DNA of 64,000 nucleotides from Clostridiales bacterium (GTDB taxonomy: Bacteria; Bacillota; Clostridia; Oscillospirales; Oscillospiraceae), in NCBI GenBank assembly GCA_029268065.1, contig JAJUHC010000017.1, positions 1 through 64,000 of the forward strand, written 5' to 3'. Positions within the stretch are counted from its first letter, which is position 1, and every line of letters begins with the position of its first letter. The position numbers and the translations under genes are program-made. The notes under the pieces are model-generated. The model searched no databases. It saw nothing but the letters and a program-made list of their open reading frames with translations, and was not told the DNA's origin. This document shows positions 53,782-63,124 of this stretch, in pieces.

Positions 53782-55845
53782 TTATTCCTTTGCGGCGTTC
53801 AATGCCTTCGCTTCCTCGATAATCTTGACCTGGACGTTGCCCGGAGCCTCTTCATATCGTACGAAATCGAAGGTAAAGGAGCCTCTGCCCTGCGTCATGC
53901 TGCGAAGGTCGATGGCGTAGCTGCTCATTTCGGCCATCGGAACCTCTGCTTCGACGATCTGTGTACCCGCGGCGGAGGGCGTCATACCCATCACTCTTCC
54001 GCGTCGCTTGTTGAGGTCGCCTATGATGTCTCCCATGTAGCTGTCGGGGATGGTGACGTTAAGCGTTCCTATCGGCTCGAGAATAACGGGGTTTGCCTGC
54101 GGGAGGCCGGCCTTGTATGCCAGGGTGGCCGCGAGCTTGAACGCCATTTCGGAGGAATCGACCTCATGGTAGGAGCCGTCCACAAGGGTTGCCTTGAGGA
54201 AGACAACCGGGTATCCAGCGAGCACGCCCTCGGTTATGCACTCGCGAAGTCCCTTTTCGACGGCGGGGTGGAAGTTTTTCGGAACGCTTCCGCCGAAAAT
54301 CTTCTCTTCGAAGGTGAGGTCCTCCGTATCGCCCGGCTCAAACTCTATCCATACGTCGCCGAACTGTCCGTGTCCTCCGGACTGCTTTTTGTGGCGGCCC
54401 TGCACCTTGACCTTTTTGCGGATCTTCTCGCGGTACGGCACTCTCGCGGGGCTGAGCTCGACATCGACTCCGAACTTCGTCTTGAGCTTTGAGCAGAGCA
54501 CGTCGAGGTGTATGTCGCCGGAGCCCGAAAGCACCATCTGGTGAGTCTCGGCGTTATTGACCACGCTGAAGGTTAGGTCCTCCTCGCCGAGCCTTGTAAG
54601 GCCGGCGGCTATCTTGTCCTCCTGTCCCTTGACCTTCGGCGAAATGGCCATCGAATAGCAGGGCTTCGCAAATTCAATGCCCCTTAGGAGGACGGGACGC
54701 TTGGGGTCGCAGAGGGTGTCGCAGGTTTTCGTATCGCTGAGCTTTGAGACCGCGCCGATGTCGCCGCAGTCGATTTCCTTCACCTCAACGCTCTTTTTGC
54801 CCTGCATGACATATATATGGCCTATTTTTTCGCTTGTGCCGGTTCTGGGGTTTACAAGCGTCATATCGGCGGAAACCTTGCCGGAAACGACCTTGAAGAA
54901 GCTGAATTTTCCGTACTGGTCGGAAAGTGTCTTGAATACGAACGCGCAGGCGGGCTCGCCGGCGGCGGCCTTCACCTCGGTCTTGCCGTCGTCAGAAAGC
55001 TCAGCTTTTACATCCTTCGGGGACGGCATGAGGCGGACTATCGTATCGAGTAGCGAAAGTGTGCCTATTCCGGTTGCGGCGCAGCCGCCGAGCACGGGGA
55101 ACAGCGTAAGATCCCTTACGCCCTGTCTCATGCCCTGAATCAGCTCCTCGGTGGTGAACTCCTCGCCGGAGAAAAACTTGTCCATAAGCTCTTCGCTGGT
55201 TTCCGCGACGCTTTCGTTGACGGCGTCCGTGTAGCTTTTCACCTTGTCGGCGAAGCTCGCCGGGATGGGTATCTCGACAGCCTTGCCCTTTTCAAGCGCA
55301 AACGCCTTCTTCGATATCACGTCGTAAATTCCGGCGACGCTTCCGGCTTCTTTTATTGGTACCACGCAGGGGCAGACAGAGCTGCCGTACTTTGCGCGGA
55401 GCTCGTTGAAGATGCTCTCAAAGTCGCCGTTTTCCTCATCGATCTTGGATATATAGAACATTCTCGGCTTTTTCTGCTCATCGAGAGCGGACCACGCTTT
55501 TTCGGTGCCTACGCTCAAGCCGCCCTTCGCGGCGCAAACGATGATGCCGCTGTCGGCTACCCGGAGCGCCTCCGCGACTTCGCCCGAGAAATCGAAATAG
55601 CCCGGGGTGTCAAGAATGTTTATCTTGTGCTTTTCGTGCTCTACATACATGGCGGACAGCGAAATCGAGATTTTGCGCTTGATTTCCTCAGGATCGTAGT
55701 CTCCTACGGTGTTGCCGTCCAATACCTTCCCGAGCCTGTCGGTCGCGCCCTTGAGATACAGCATGCTCTCGGCGAGGCTTGTTTTGCCCGTGCCGCCGTG
55801 TCCCATAAGGCATATGTTGCGGATGTTCTCAATCGCGTAGCTCAT
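53782..55845 (-). CDS. Elongation factor G paralogue (EF-G-like GTPase)
   Basis: Protein of 687 residues with the five-domain EF-G layout. P-loop GHGGTGKTS near residue 15, DTPGYFDF near 79. The guanine-specificity motif reads SKID instead of NKxD. Domain IV (GGHGQFGDVWIEFEP near 475) and C-terminal domain V are complete. Canonical fusA lies with rpsL/rpsG in Firmicutes, while this gene stands alone, so it is one of the second EF-G-like proteins of Clostridia; its role (translocation, recycling, or ribosome rescue) is unknown. AGGAGAGGA precedes the ATG. Confidence 0.87.
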   Translation of the reverse strand: MSYAIENIRNICLMGHGGTGKTSLAESMLYLKGATDRLGKVLDGNTVGDYDPEEIKRKISISLSAMYVEHEKHKINILDTPGYFDFSGEVAEALRVADSGIIVCAAKGGLSVGTEKAWSALDEQKKPRMFYISKIDEENGDFESIFNELRAKYGSSVCPCVVPIKEAGSVAGIYDVISKKAFALEKGKAVEIPIPASFADKVKSYTDAVNESVAETSEELMDKFFSGEEFTTEELIQGMRQGVRDLTLFPVLGGCAATGIGTLSLLDTIVRLMPSPKDVKAELSDDGKTEVKAAAGEPACAFVFKTLSDQYGKFSFFKVVSGKVSADMTLVNPRTGTSEKIGHIYVMQGKKSVEVKEIDCGDIGAVSKLSDTKTCDTLCDPKRPVLLRGIEFAKPCYSMAISPKVKGQEDKIAAGLTRLGEEDLTFSVVNNAETHQMVLSGSGDIHLDVLCSKLKTKFGVDVELSPARVPYREKIRKKVKVQGRHKKQSGGHGQFGDVWIEFEPGDTEDLTFEEKIFGGSVPKNFHPAVEKGLRECITEGVLAGYPVVFLKATLVDGSYHEVDSSEMAFKLAATLAYKAGLPQANPVILEPIGTLNVTIPDSYMGDIIGDLNKRRGRVMGMTPSAAGTQIVEAEVPMAEMSSYAIDLRSMTQGRGSFTFDFVRYEEAPGNVQVKIIEEAKALNAAKE

Positions 55846-55894
55846 AATATAATTCCTCTCCTAATGGTTTAAAGGTTCAGTAACACGCTTAAAT

Positions 55895-55923
55895 ATTATA
55901 CATTACGCTTTTATATAATTCAA
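55895..55923 (-). promoter_or_regulatory. Sigma-A promoter of the EF-G-like gene
   Basis: On the minus strand TTGAAT (55923-55918), 17 bases, TATAAT (55900-55895), 50 bases before the start codon. Confidence 0.7.
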
Positions 55924-55999
55924 CAAATTTTTTGAACACTTCGCTTCGCATTACAGCATTTTTTCCTATTTGTTATGTCCCTGACAAACAAATAATGTA

Positions 56000-56036
56000 A
56001 AAACGGCCGCTCCCCTGATGGCGGGCGGCCGTTTTT
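56000..56036. terminator. Terminator downstream of the P-type-ATPase-like gene
   Basis: AAAACGGCCGC (56000-56010) pairs with GCGGCCGTTTT (56025-56035). Read on the minus strand it ends the rightmost operon's transcript just after the stop at 56052. Confidence 0.75.
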
Positions 56037-56051
56037 AATATCAATTCATTG

Positions 56052-58259
56052 TCAGCTTACCAGTTTTGAAAGCAAAAATGTAGGCAGGAGCCACGCAAGC
56101 ATAAAGATCAGGGTATTTGCAGCTGTCGCGGCCGTAAACGCCCCCTTGCTGCACATAAAAAACATAAGCGCCACGCCCAGCACCGCTCCAAGCAGGGTAA
56201 TGGCCGTGCCTATCCTGACGGCGAGCTGCAGGCTCCTGCCCCCGAGCACCGCGTTTGCGTAGGGAGCCAGCCCTTCTCTGAAAATAAGCGCCGAGGGCTG
56301 CTTTCTCCGCATGGGGGGATCGGAAAGCCTGTATCGGTCCGCAAAGGTCAGCACGTCCATTTTATCGGCCCTTGCGGAGGGTATCTTAAACTTCTGCCTC
56401 AGCATCATCGTTGTTATGTTGAAATCGCGGAGCGCGAAAAGGGTCATCATTTTTTGCGAAAGGAGCGCGACAAGCGCGTTATGTACGGGTCTCGTAGGGT
56501 TGTATTCGACCATAAAAACTCCCGAAAGGCTGCCATTGATTGCGCAGAATATGGCGTTCTTGATGCTCATGTTCTCCTGGACCCGGATACCCATAAGGTT
56601 CATGAAGCCGGAGGAGCCCACAAGGATCCTGTCGTTCCCGGCGCTTCCCGAAAGCCCTCCGCCCTCGTAAAGCGAAAAATCCTCGATGACAGCCGTATGG
56701 CATCTCTGGTTTTTGAGGAGCTCCTCGAAAATGCCGGAAAGGCCGGAGCCGGACGCTATAATCATGCTCCCGGTATAGGAAAGCACCTTGTCCCTTGAAG
56801 CGCCGGTGACGATATTAATTCCGCTGAAGGATATCGTCCCGGGCGGAAAAAGGTCGTCGTCCCTGATAACCGTACCCACGGCATCTCCGATATCGCAGGC
56901 GCCTCGCCAACCGGCGATGGCTGCGCCCGCGGCCGAGAGGCGGGCCGACAGGATTTTGAACGGATGCCCGAAGGCCATCAGAAGCGAAAACGGCGATGCG
57001 GCCGCCGCCATCGCGGCGAAGCAGCGGAAAAACAGCGCGTTTTCGCCTTTGCGTACCGAGCACAGGAGCGCAAGCCCGATCGCTCCGAATATAAGCACGG
57101 GCGCCGCGTAGGCAAGCGTTTTTTCGACAAGATTCGGCATATGGCTCTTTGTGACGAAGCCCTGCGCCCCCTCCCTGCTCTTCACAAGGACGGCCCCGCC
57201 CTCCAGGCGGTCGTCCTCGGAGGTCACGCAGTAGGAGTCGGAAAAGGTGGCGGCGGCCCTGAAGGAAAGCATGTATCCGCGTGCGGTGTCGAAGGCTCCC
57301 ATAAGAGCGAAAAGCATGGAGCAGGCGGCGACGGCGCAAAACGGAACGCCTCTTTGGAAATCGCCCGTAATGAAAAGCTCCGCCGCGTCCGCCAGGGACG
57401 CGATGCAGGACACGGCGACAAGGGCCTCAGCCCCTGCTTTAAGCGTGAATATGTCCTTGACGCCCGACAGGATAATGTCAAATCCGAGCGACATAACCAG
57501 CAGCTCCAGGACGATAAAAGCCACGTCCGCAAAAGCGGGATCCAAGCTTATCAGCTTGGAAAACGGGAAGTTTGAATCGCATAAGAATGTCAGCACAATC
57601 ATCGCGGCGCACAGAACTCCGGCTGCAAAGCTCCTGACAAGCAGGGATTTGGCTTTTTTCGAATACGCTCTGTAAAGGTCCTTGACCGGCGGCTCGTCTT
57701 CGGGAATATCGTCGTCGTAGCTCTCGTCTCCCGCCTCCGGCTCTCCGGCGTTTTCCGGCTCTTCCGCGACATTTTTATCGCGCTTTAGTAGTCTTGAGAG
57801 GAAACCCCTGCGTTTTTGAGGCGCCTCCGCCGCTTCCTCCGGAACTTCCGGACCCTCATCGCCGCAAAGCTCGTTTTCCCTGTGCCGTTCAGTATCGTCG
57901 GCAGGTCGCCGAGCCCCGCCCGGAGCCCCTTTATTGCTTGAAACCGAGTCGTTTGAAATTCCGTTTTCCTGTTTGAGCCTCTCGAACTCCTCAAAGGGTA
58001 TTATCGTCACCCTAGATTTCTTCTCGCTGCTTTTTTCTTCGGAAGCGGAGGCTTCTGCGGTCTCAGCGCTTGCGTCCTCATCGGAGGAACTCCTGTTTCT
58101 GCCTGTTTCCTCCCTCACTATCTCTTCCGAGCGCTCGCGCATTTCCTTGACCGGCAGCTTTTTTTCGCCGGCAATGTAGGCTTCGCCCTTGTACTCGGCA
58201 AGAATATCCTCGAGAGAAAAGCCGTCGCTGTGTTCCGTTATGTTTTTGTTTTCGGACAC
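56052..58259 (-). CDS. P-type-ATPase-like membrane protein lacking the catalytic aspartate motif
   Basis: Protein of 735 residues. Residues 1-195 are acidic, low-complexity and probably disordered. Eight hydrophobic segments lie at about 205-227, 243-267, 278-297, 305-330, 382-400, 408-432, 677-702 and 711-733. SPFSLLMAFGHPF at about 422 sits where transition-metal ATPases have CPCALGLATP, and RILVGSSGFMNLMGI near 544 resembles their VGNxxFM-x-GI nucleotide-domain motif. The expected DKTGT phosphorylation site reads IRDDDLFPPGT near 465. I infer an inactive relative of P-type ATPases. rlmB lies 25 bases upstream and is probably co-transcribed. The resemblance is by eye. Confidence 0.6.
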   Translation of the reverse strand: MSENKNITEHSDGFSLEDILAEYKGEAYIAGEKKLPVKEMRERSEEIVREETGRNRSSSDEDASAETAEASASEEKSSEKKSRVTIIPFEEFERLKQENGISNDSVSSNKGAPGGARRPADDTERHRENELCGDEGPEVPEEAAEAPQKRRGFLSRLLKRDKNVAEEPENAGEPEAGDESYDDDIPEDEPPVKDLYRAYSKKAKSLLVRSFAAGVLCAAMIVLTFLCDSNFPFSKLISLDPAFADVAFIVLELLVMSLGFDIILSGVKDIFTLKAGAEALVAVSCIASLADAAELFITGDFQRGVPFCAVAACSMLFALMGAFDTARGYMLSFRAAATFSDSYCVTSEDDRLEGGAVLVKSREGAQGFVTKSHMPNLVEKTLAYAAPVLIFGAIGLALLCSVRKGENALFFRCFAAMAAAASPFSLLMAFGHPFKILSARLSAAGAAIAGWRGACDIGDAVGTVIRDDDLFPPGTISFSGINIVTGASRDKVLSYTGSMIIASGSGLSGIFEELLKNQRCHTAVIEDFSLYEGGGLSGSAGNDRILVGSSGFMNLMGIRVQENMSIKNAIFCAINGSLSGVFMVEYNPTRPVHNALVALLSQKMMTLFALRDFNITTMMLRQKFKIPSARADKMDVLTFADRYRLSDPPMRRKQPSALIFREGLAPYANAVLGGRSLQLAVRIGTAITLLGAVLGVALMFFMCSKGAFTAATAANTLIFMLAWLLPTFLLSKLVS

Positions 58260-58284
58260 AAAGGTGCCTCCTCCCGTTTTCAGG

Positions 58285-59040
58285 TTATTTTCGTTTCTTC
58301 CTCTGTCTCAATGCTTCGTAAATCAGTATTGCGGCGGAAGCCGAAGCGTTCAGCGAGGCCACCTTGCCGTACATAGGTATTCTCAGGCTGAAATCGCAGT
58401 TTTCGGATACGAGCCTTCCCATGCCCTCTCCCTCCGAGCCTATCACTATCGCGGCGGGACCGGAAAGATCGGCGTCCCAGAGCTCGACCTCAGCCTCCGC
58501 CGCGGTTCCGTAGACCCATACCCCGGCCTTTTTAAGCTCCCTGATGGCGGCCGTGATATTCGGCACTCTCGCCACTGCGATATGCTCCACCGCTCCTGCG
58601 GAGGTTTTTGAAACGATCGGGGTAACGCCTGCGCTCCGCCTTTTGGGCACGATTACACCGTGCGCTCCGGCGCACTCGGCGGTCCTTATTATCGCGCCCA
58701 GGTTATGCGGATCTGAAATCTCGTCGCAGATTATAATGAGCGGCTTTTCGCCTCTGTCGCGCGCCGCCCGAAGAATATCCTCGATGCTCGAATATTCGCG
58801 CGCGGCCGCGAGGGCTATAACGCCCTGATGCGAATGCGTGACGCTCATGTAGTCCAGCTTCCGCCGGTCCGCCTCCACCACCACGATCCCGGCCTCTCGG
58901 GCCTTCGAGGCTATGTGCCCCAGCGTGGCGTCAGTCTCGCCCTTGGCGATGTATATCTTATCGACGGGCCTTCTCGCGCGCAGTGCTTCTATCACGGCGT
59001 TCCTGCCCTCGATTACGCCTTCCCGCCTTTCGTCAGTCAT
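58285..59040 (-). CDS. rlmB: 23S rRNA 2'-O-methyltransferase of the TrmH/SpoU family (RlmB-like)
   Basis: Protein of 251 residues. N-terminal substrate-binding region (REGVIEGRNAVIEALRARRP) and a SpoU knot domain with the three family motifs: NLGAIIRTAECAGAHGVIVP near residue 120, IVIGSEGEGMGRLV near 196 and SLNASASAAILIYEAL near 228. By family it methylates G2251 of 23S rRNA with SAM, though relatives act on tRNA. It lies between an O-antigen-ligase-like gene and the P-type-ATPase-like gene, all on the minus strand with short gaps. Confidence 0.9.
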   Translation of the reverse strand: MTDERREGVIEGRNAVIEALRARRPVDKIYIAKGETDATLGHIASKAREAGIVVVEADRRKLDYMSVTHSHQGVIALAAAREYSSIEDILRAARDRGEKPLIIICDEISDPHNLGAIIRTAECAGAHGVIVPKRRSAGVTPIVSKTSAGAVEHIAVARVPNITAAIRELKKAGVWVYGTAAEAEVELWDADLSGPAAIVIGSEGEGMGRLVSENCDFSLRIPMYGKVASLNASASAAILIYEALRQRKKRK

Positions 59041-59057
59041 CGGGCTTCCTCCGGTAA

Positions 59058-60554
59058 TTATTTAATAATGCGCTCCGCCTCGTCGGAGGCGATTTTCACG
59101 GCTGCCACCGTAACCGCTATCACCGCCCAAAAGATAACCATTATCCTGGGATAGAACCAAACGAAGTCGACAAGCCCGAAAATCAGGACCCCGACTATTC
59201 CCGCCGTACCCGCGAGAATGACGTTTTTCATGTCCTTCGGGCATCTTCTGTCGATAATCCAGGAAGAAGAGCGCTTGAACCAGTTCGCGGCGGTGCCGAG
59301 GAATGACAATATTCCGAGCAGTCCCATCTCCACCCATATCTGGATGAAGGTGTTGTGGCTGTGGATAAACTTGTAGCCGTTTGAGTAAAAGGAATTGACG
59401 TTTACTATTTTCTGAGCCGGATCCACTCCGAGCCCGACTCCGAGAGTCCAGAAGTCCCGTATCAGCTTCAGCGCCGAATTGTAGGTGTAAGAACGGCTTG
59501 AGATCGACGAATCGCCGGTTACGATGGTAACGAGCCGCTTCGAAATGGTCGCCGGCATAAAGGGCATCGAGAGTATGCCGAGAACGGCGAAAAGCGGCAC
59601 CAGCTTCCAGTTGTAGAAGAGTACCGCAAGCGCGAATTCCGCCGCGAAGGCCATGTATCCGGCGCGCGAGAGCGTCATCGCCATTACGGCGATCGACGCG
59701 AGCAAAAGCAGCGCGGACAAGAGCTTGATATACCTGTTTTTATTGTTCACCAGCACCGCCGCGCTGAAGGGTGCGAGCATGGTAAGCACCTCCGCAAAGG
59801 CGTTTGGGTTTTCGAAGAAGGAATATACCCTGCCTGGCATGGTGCCGTTTACGGTTATGTCCATCTGCCAGAGGACGACGGGAACTCCGACCACCATCTG
59901 GTAGCAGCCGTAGAGCACCGCCACCGCAAGACCCGAAAGCATGAGCAAAACGAACCTGTCGAGCTGCCGCCTGTCCGTGAGCGAGCTTACGAGCACAGGC
60001 ACAAGCAGCATGCAGGTGAAATTGAATATGAGGAACCTCAGGCTCAGCGAGCGGTAGTACGAGGTAAGGAAGGAGATGCAGACGAAAACCGCGAAAGCCA
60101 GCATGTAGGGGCTTATCAGCTCCGATTTTATCCTCCCCTGTTTTCTCATGGCATATACAAGGAAAAGCAGCAGGAGGGCGAGGGCGCCGAACAGGCTGAA
60201 CATATTGTTCCAGTACTTTTGGGGTACTATCAGGAGGAAGAACATGAAAAGCCCCGAAAAGACTCCCATTTCGTCGGAGAGCCTGCCGAGCAGCCCGAAA
60301 AGCAGGCTGCAGTCGAAGGACTTACGAAAACGAAGGTAAAGGGCGCCAAGAACCCTCGGAATAAGATTCAAAAGCCAGTCGAAAAATCCGAAGGCGAGGC
60401 TCTCCGTCCACGCCCTGTCTATGAAGCTTTCGTGAGGAATATCCAGAATGAAGGACTCCGGTGGTATAAAGAGCCTTGCGATACGGCTTTCCTTCACTGT
60501 CCTCCATATCCGCGCAAAAAGGTCTCCGAACCTGTTACCCGAGACTGAGTTCAT
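59058..60554 (-). CDS. O-antigen ligase/polymerase-like membrane protein
   Basis: Protein of 498 residues. After about 70 soluble N-terminal residues there are ten to twelve hydrophobic segments, with a large loop near 350-390 (SSISSRSYTYNSALKLIRDF, FIHSHNTFIQIWVEMG) typical of the Wzy/WaaL family, whose loop His and Arg residues act on lipid-linked sugars. A surface polysaccharide polymerase or ligase is likely, which suits the glycosyltransferase gene 18 bases upstream. Target glycan unknown. Confidence 0.82.
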   Translation of the reverse strand: MNSVSGNRFGDLFARIWRTVKESRIARLFIPPESFILDIPHESFIDRAWTESLAFGFFDWLLNLIPRVLGALYLRFRKSFDCSLLFGLLGRLSDEMGVFSGLFMFFLLIVPQKYWNNMFSLFGALALLLLFLVYAMRKQGRIKSELISPYMLAFAVFVCISFLTSYYRSLSLRFLIFNFTCMLLVPVLVSSLTDRRQLDRFVLLMLSGLAVAVLYGCYQMVVGVPVVLWQMDITVNGTMPGRVYSFFENPNAFAEVLTMLAPFSAAVLVNNKNRYIKLLSALLLLASIAVMAMTLSRAGYMAFAAEFALAVLFYNWKLVPLFAVLGILSMPFMPATISKRLVTIVTGDSSISSRSYTYNSALKLIRDFWTLGVGLGVDPAQKIVNVNSFYSNGYKFIHSHNTFIQIWVEMGLLGILSFLGTAANWFKRSSSWIIDRRCPKDMKNVILAGTAGIVGVLIFGLVDFVWFYPRIMVIFWAVIAVTVAAVKIASDEAERIIK

Positions 60555-60572
60555 TTCTTTTCCTCCCGAAAT

Positions 60573-61589
60573 CTATCTTCCGCTGTTCTTGATAAGGTAA
60601 AGAAGCGTCAGCAGCCAGTAGCTTTTTGACGACACGAGATCGATGACGATCCGCTTGCGCTTGCCGGCTCCGGACGGCTTCCCCGAAGCGATAGCGGACC
60701 TGAACGGCTCCTTTTCGCAAAGCGCCTTTAAGTTTCTGCATTTTTTCAGAATGGAAGCGTCGTTTCCCGGGGCGTATTCGTTTCCGACGGCTATAAGTAT
60801 GCCCGCCCAGAGAGTGGAGTTCTCCCAGCCGGATATGCCCTGTATATCGAACTTTGAAACCAGCCTGCTCTTTGCGGCAAAGAAGTCCATGAAAACCTCC
60901 TCAAAGTTTTTCATGTAACGCTTGGTAGCCGAGGCTGGGTTGTTGTAATAGCTGTAAAGGTTCTCCTGTATCGAAATAAGCCTGTTGGCACAGCACAGGT
61001 ATTCGATAAGAAACAGCTCGTCCTCGAGATACGCGCCGGAGAAGCTGATGCCGTTGCTCGTCACCACCTCACGGCTGAACAGGTAATGCCAAATAAAGCC
61101 GTTGAGGGCGCTTCCGCTGGTTCTGTCCCTGAGCATCGGACGAACTATCTTATCCATAATGTCGTTCTTCTCATAGGTTCCGGCCGGCAGGAAAAACGGC
61201 ACCCCGACGCGCTCTCCGTCCGGGCCGACGTTCCAGTTCCCGCAGCCGACCACGTCGGCTCCGCTTATTTTGAAGGCTCCGACGAGCTTTTTGCAGGCGT
61301 CCCTGTCAAGGTAATCGTCGCTGTCGAGGAAAAGCAGGTAGTCGCCTCTCGCTATTCCGATTCCCGCGTTCCTGGCGGCGCTGACCCCCGCGTTTGCCTG
61401 ATGTATAACGCGCACGCGCGCATCGGAGGCCGCGTACTCGTCGCAGATTCTGCCGCTTGAGTCAGGGGAGCCGTCGTCCACAAGAATAATCTCAATATCC
61501 GTGTAGGTCTGGGCGAGAGCGGAGTCGACGCAGGTCCTCAGCAGGTTTTCAGCCTTATATACGGGCACGATCACGCTGATTTTAGGCAT
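60573..61589 (-). CDS. Family 2 glycosyltransferase
   Basis: Protein of 338 residues. GT-A fold beginning PKISVIVPVYKAENLLRTCV, with nucleotide-sugar motifs ILVDDGSPDSSG near residue 35 and the DxD-like LFLDSDDYLD near 90. No membrane span, so it works on the cytoplasmic face. ATG at 61589 is chosen; a TTG six bases upstream is in frame. It probably adds a sugar to the lipid-linked glycan handled by the next gene. Confidence 0.87.
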   Translation of the reverse strand: MPKISVIVPVYKAENLLRTCVDSALAQTYTDIEIILVDDGSPDSSGRICDEYAASDARVRVIHQANAGVSAARNAGIGIARGDYLLFLDSDDYLDRDACKKLVGAFKISGADVVGCGNWNVGPDGERVGVPFFLPAGTYEKNDIMDKIVRPMLRDRTSGSALNGFIWHYLFSREVVTSNGISFSGAYLEDELFLIEYLCCANRLISIQENLYSYYNNPASATKRYMKNFEEVFMDFFAAKSRLVSKFDIQGISGWENSTLWAGILIAVGNEYAPGNDASILKKCRNLKALCEKEPFRSAIASGKPSGAGKRKRIVIDLVSSKSYWLLTLLYLIKNSGR

Positions 61590-61611
61590 TAACAATCATC
61601 CCTTTACGCGC

Positions 61612-62793
61612 TCAGATGCAGCTTCTCAGCTTCTCGGCCATATCTGTTCTCTCCCAGGGGAGATCGAGGTCCGGCCTGCCGAAATGACCGTAAGCGGCGG
61701 TCTGCCTGTATATTGGGCGGCGAAGATCGAAGTATGAAATTATCTTTGCGGGGCGAAGGTCGAAAACATCGCTGACGATCTGCGCAAGCTTCTCGTCCGA
61801 TACGATGCCGGTCCCCATGGTGTCGATTAGCACGGACACGGGACGCGCTACGCCTATCGCGTACGAGACCTCTATCTGGCACTGCCTCGCCAGCCCGGCC
61901 GCGACGATATTCTTGGCGATGTAGCGAACCATGTAAGAGGCGCTGCGGTCGACCTTGGTCGGGTCCTTGCCGGAGAAGGCGCCGCCGCCGTGCGCTCCGC
62001 GTCCTCCGTATGTGTCCACGATTATTTTCCTGCCCGTGAGCCCCGTGTCGCCGACCGGGCCTCCGATGACGAACCTGCCGGTCGGGTTAATGAATATCTT
62101 TGTCGACCCGTCGATGTACTTTTCGTTTATCACGGGCTTTATAACGGCGTCGTATACCGCCTCGCGCAGCTCCTTGATTTCGATTTCAGGGGCGTGCTGC
62201 GTCGAGATGACAATGGCTGAGCAGCGTTCCACCCTGTTGCCGTCGCCGTATTCCACGGAAACCTGGGTTTTGCCGTCCGGGCGAAGGAAGGGCAGCTCGC
62301 CGTTCTTTCTAACTTCCGCGAGCTTTCTCGCGAGGGCGTGGGCCATCGAAATGGAAGCGGGCATCAGCTCTGGCGTCTCGTCGCAGGCGAAGCCGAACAT
62401 CGCGCCCTGGTCTCCCGCGCCTATTTTGTCGGCGTCGTCCTCGCCGCTCTCCTTATACTCATACGAATTGTCCACGCCGAGGGCAATATCGGCGCTCTGC
62501 TCGCAAATCGAGGTAAGCACCGCGCAGGAATTGCAGTCGAAGCCGAACTCCGGCTTGTCGTAGCCTATATCCCTCACGGTCTCGCGCACGATGGACGGGA
62601 TATCCGCGTAGCAGGAAGTGGTAATCTGCCCCATAACGAGCGCCATGCCGGTGGTGACGACCGCCTCGCAGGCCACCCTCGCGTCCTTGTCCATCGCTAT
62701 TATGGCGTCAAGCACAGCGTCCGATATCTGGTCGCACATCTTGTCCGGATGCCCTTCGGTAACGGATTCGGATGTAAAAATTCTGTTTGTCAT
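61612..62793 (-). CDS. metK: S-adenosylmethionine synthase
   Basis: Protein of 393 residues. The start [20 protein letters not shown] contains the catalytic His; [16 protein letters not shown] near residue 120, the P-loop-like [20 protein letters not shown] near 260 and the C-terminal sequence are all typical. It makes SAM from methionine and ATP, feeding the radical SAM and methylation enzymes here and, in the end, mtnN-luxS. The frame is open much further upstream (to 63003), but ATG at 62793 has ATGGAGG and matches the family start. Confidence 0.97.
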   Translation of the reverse strand: MTNRIFTSESVTEGHPDKMCDQISDAVLDAIIAMDKDARVACEAVVTTGMALVMGQITTSCYADIPSIVRETVRDIGYDKPEFGFDCNSCAVLTSICEQSADIALGVDNSYEYKESGEDDADKIGAGDQGAMFGFACDETPELMPASISMAHALARKLAEVRKNGELPFLRPDGKTQVSVEYGDGNRVERCSAIVISTQHAPEIEIKELREAVYDAVIKPVINEKYIDGSTKIFINPTGRFVIGGPVGDTGLTGRKIIVDTYGGRGAHGGGAFSGKDPTKVDRSASYMVRYIAKNIVAAGLARQCQIEVSYAIGVARPVSVLIDTMGTGIVSDEKLAQIVSDVFDLRPAKIISYFDLRRPIYRQTAAYGHFGRPDLDLPWERTDMAEKLRSCI

Positions 62794-62989
62794 ATAAACC
62801 TCCATCATTCTGCGAAAGAGGCGGCGCCTCAATTTGAAAGGCTGTTCCCCGACATTCGCATTTGCCGCATGGGCCGCGGCGCGCCGTAATAAATCTTCGC
62901 CGGCGGGCCTGCCGGCCCGGTAAGCTCCGATGAAATGGCTTTTGGCATTTTTATGCATATATCCGCGCTGGATAACGACGATTATATCA
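62794..62989 (-). promoter_or_regulatory. metK promoter and long GC-rich 5' leader
   Basis: An extended -10 box TGATATAAT lies on the minus strand at 62989-62981. The resulting leader would be about 180 bases, with inverted repeats GGGCC-GGCA-GGCCC near 62910 and GAGGCG-C-CGCCTC near 62824. I could not match it to SAM-I, SAM-II or SMK riboswitch consensus. It may be an unrecognised regulatory leader. Confidence 0.4.
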
Positions 62990-63011
62990 TAGTATTTTCT
63001 CAACTTAAAGT

Positions 63012-63084
63012 CTAAAATTCGATTTTAGGGGCTCTTTTTCGTCTAAAATACTCATTGGACAATTCGGAAGGTTTCTGCTATAAT
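63012..63084 (+). promoter_or_regulatory. Promoter of the rhomboid-like gene with upstream inverted repeat
   Basis: TTGGAC (63055-63060), 18 bases, TATAAT (63079-63084). Upstream lies CTAAAAT-TCG-ATTTTAG (63012-63028) and a further CTAAAAT at 63043-63049, which could be a regulator site for this gene or for the divergent metK. Confidence 0.5.
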
Positions 63085-63124
63085 TTATACCTGCAAAGGT
63101 GAATTTTTCTGCGGAGGTGCTTTC

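Noticed and set aside
62794-63000. SAM-I (S-box) riboswitch before metK.
   Set aside because: The conserved core sequences of SAM-I, SAM-II and SMK types are not present in my reading.
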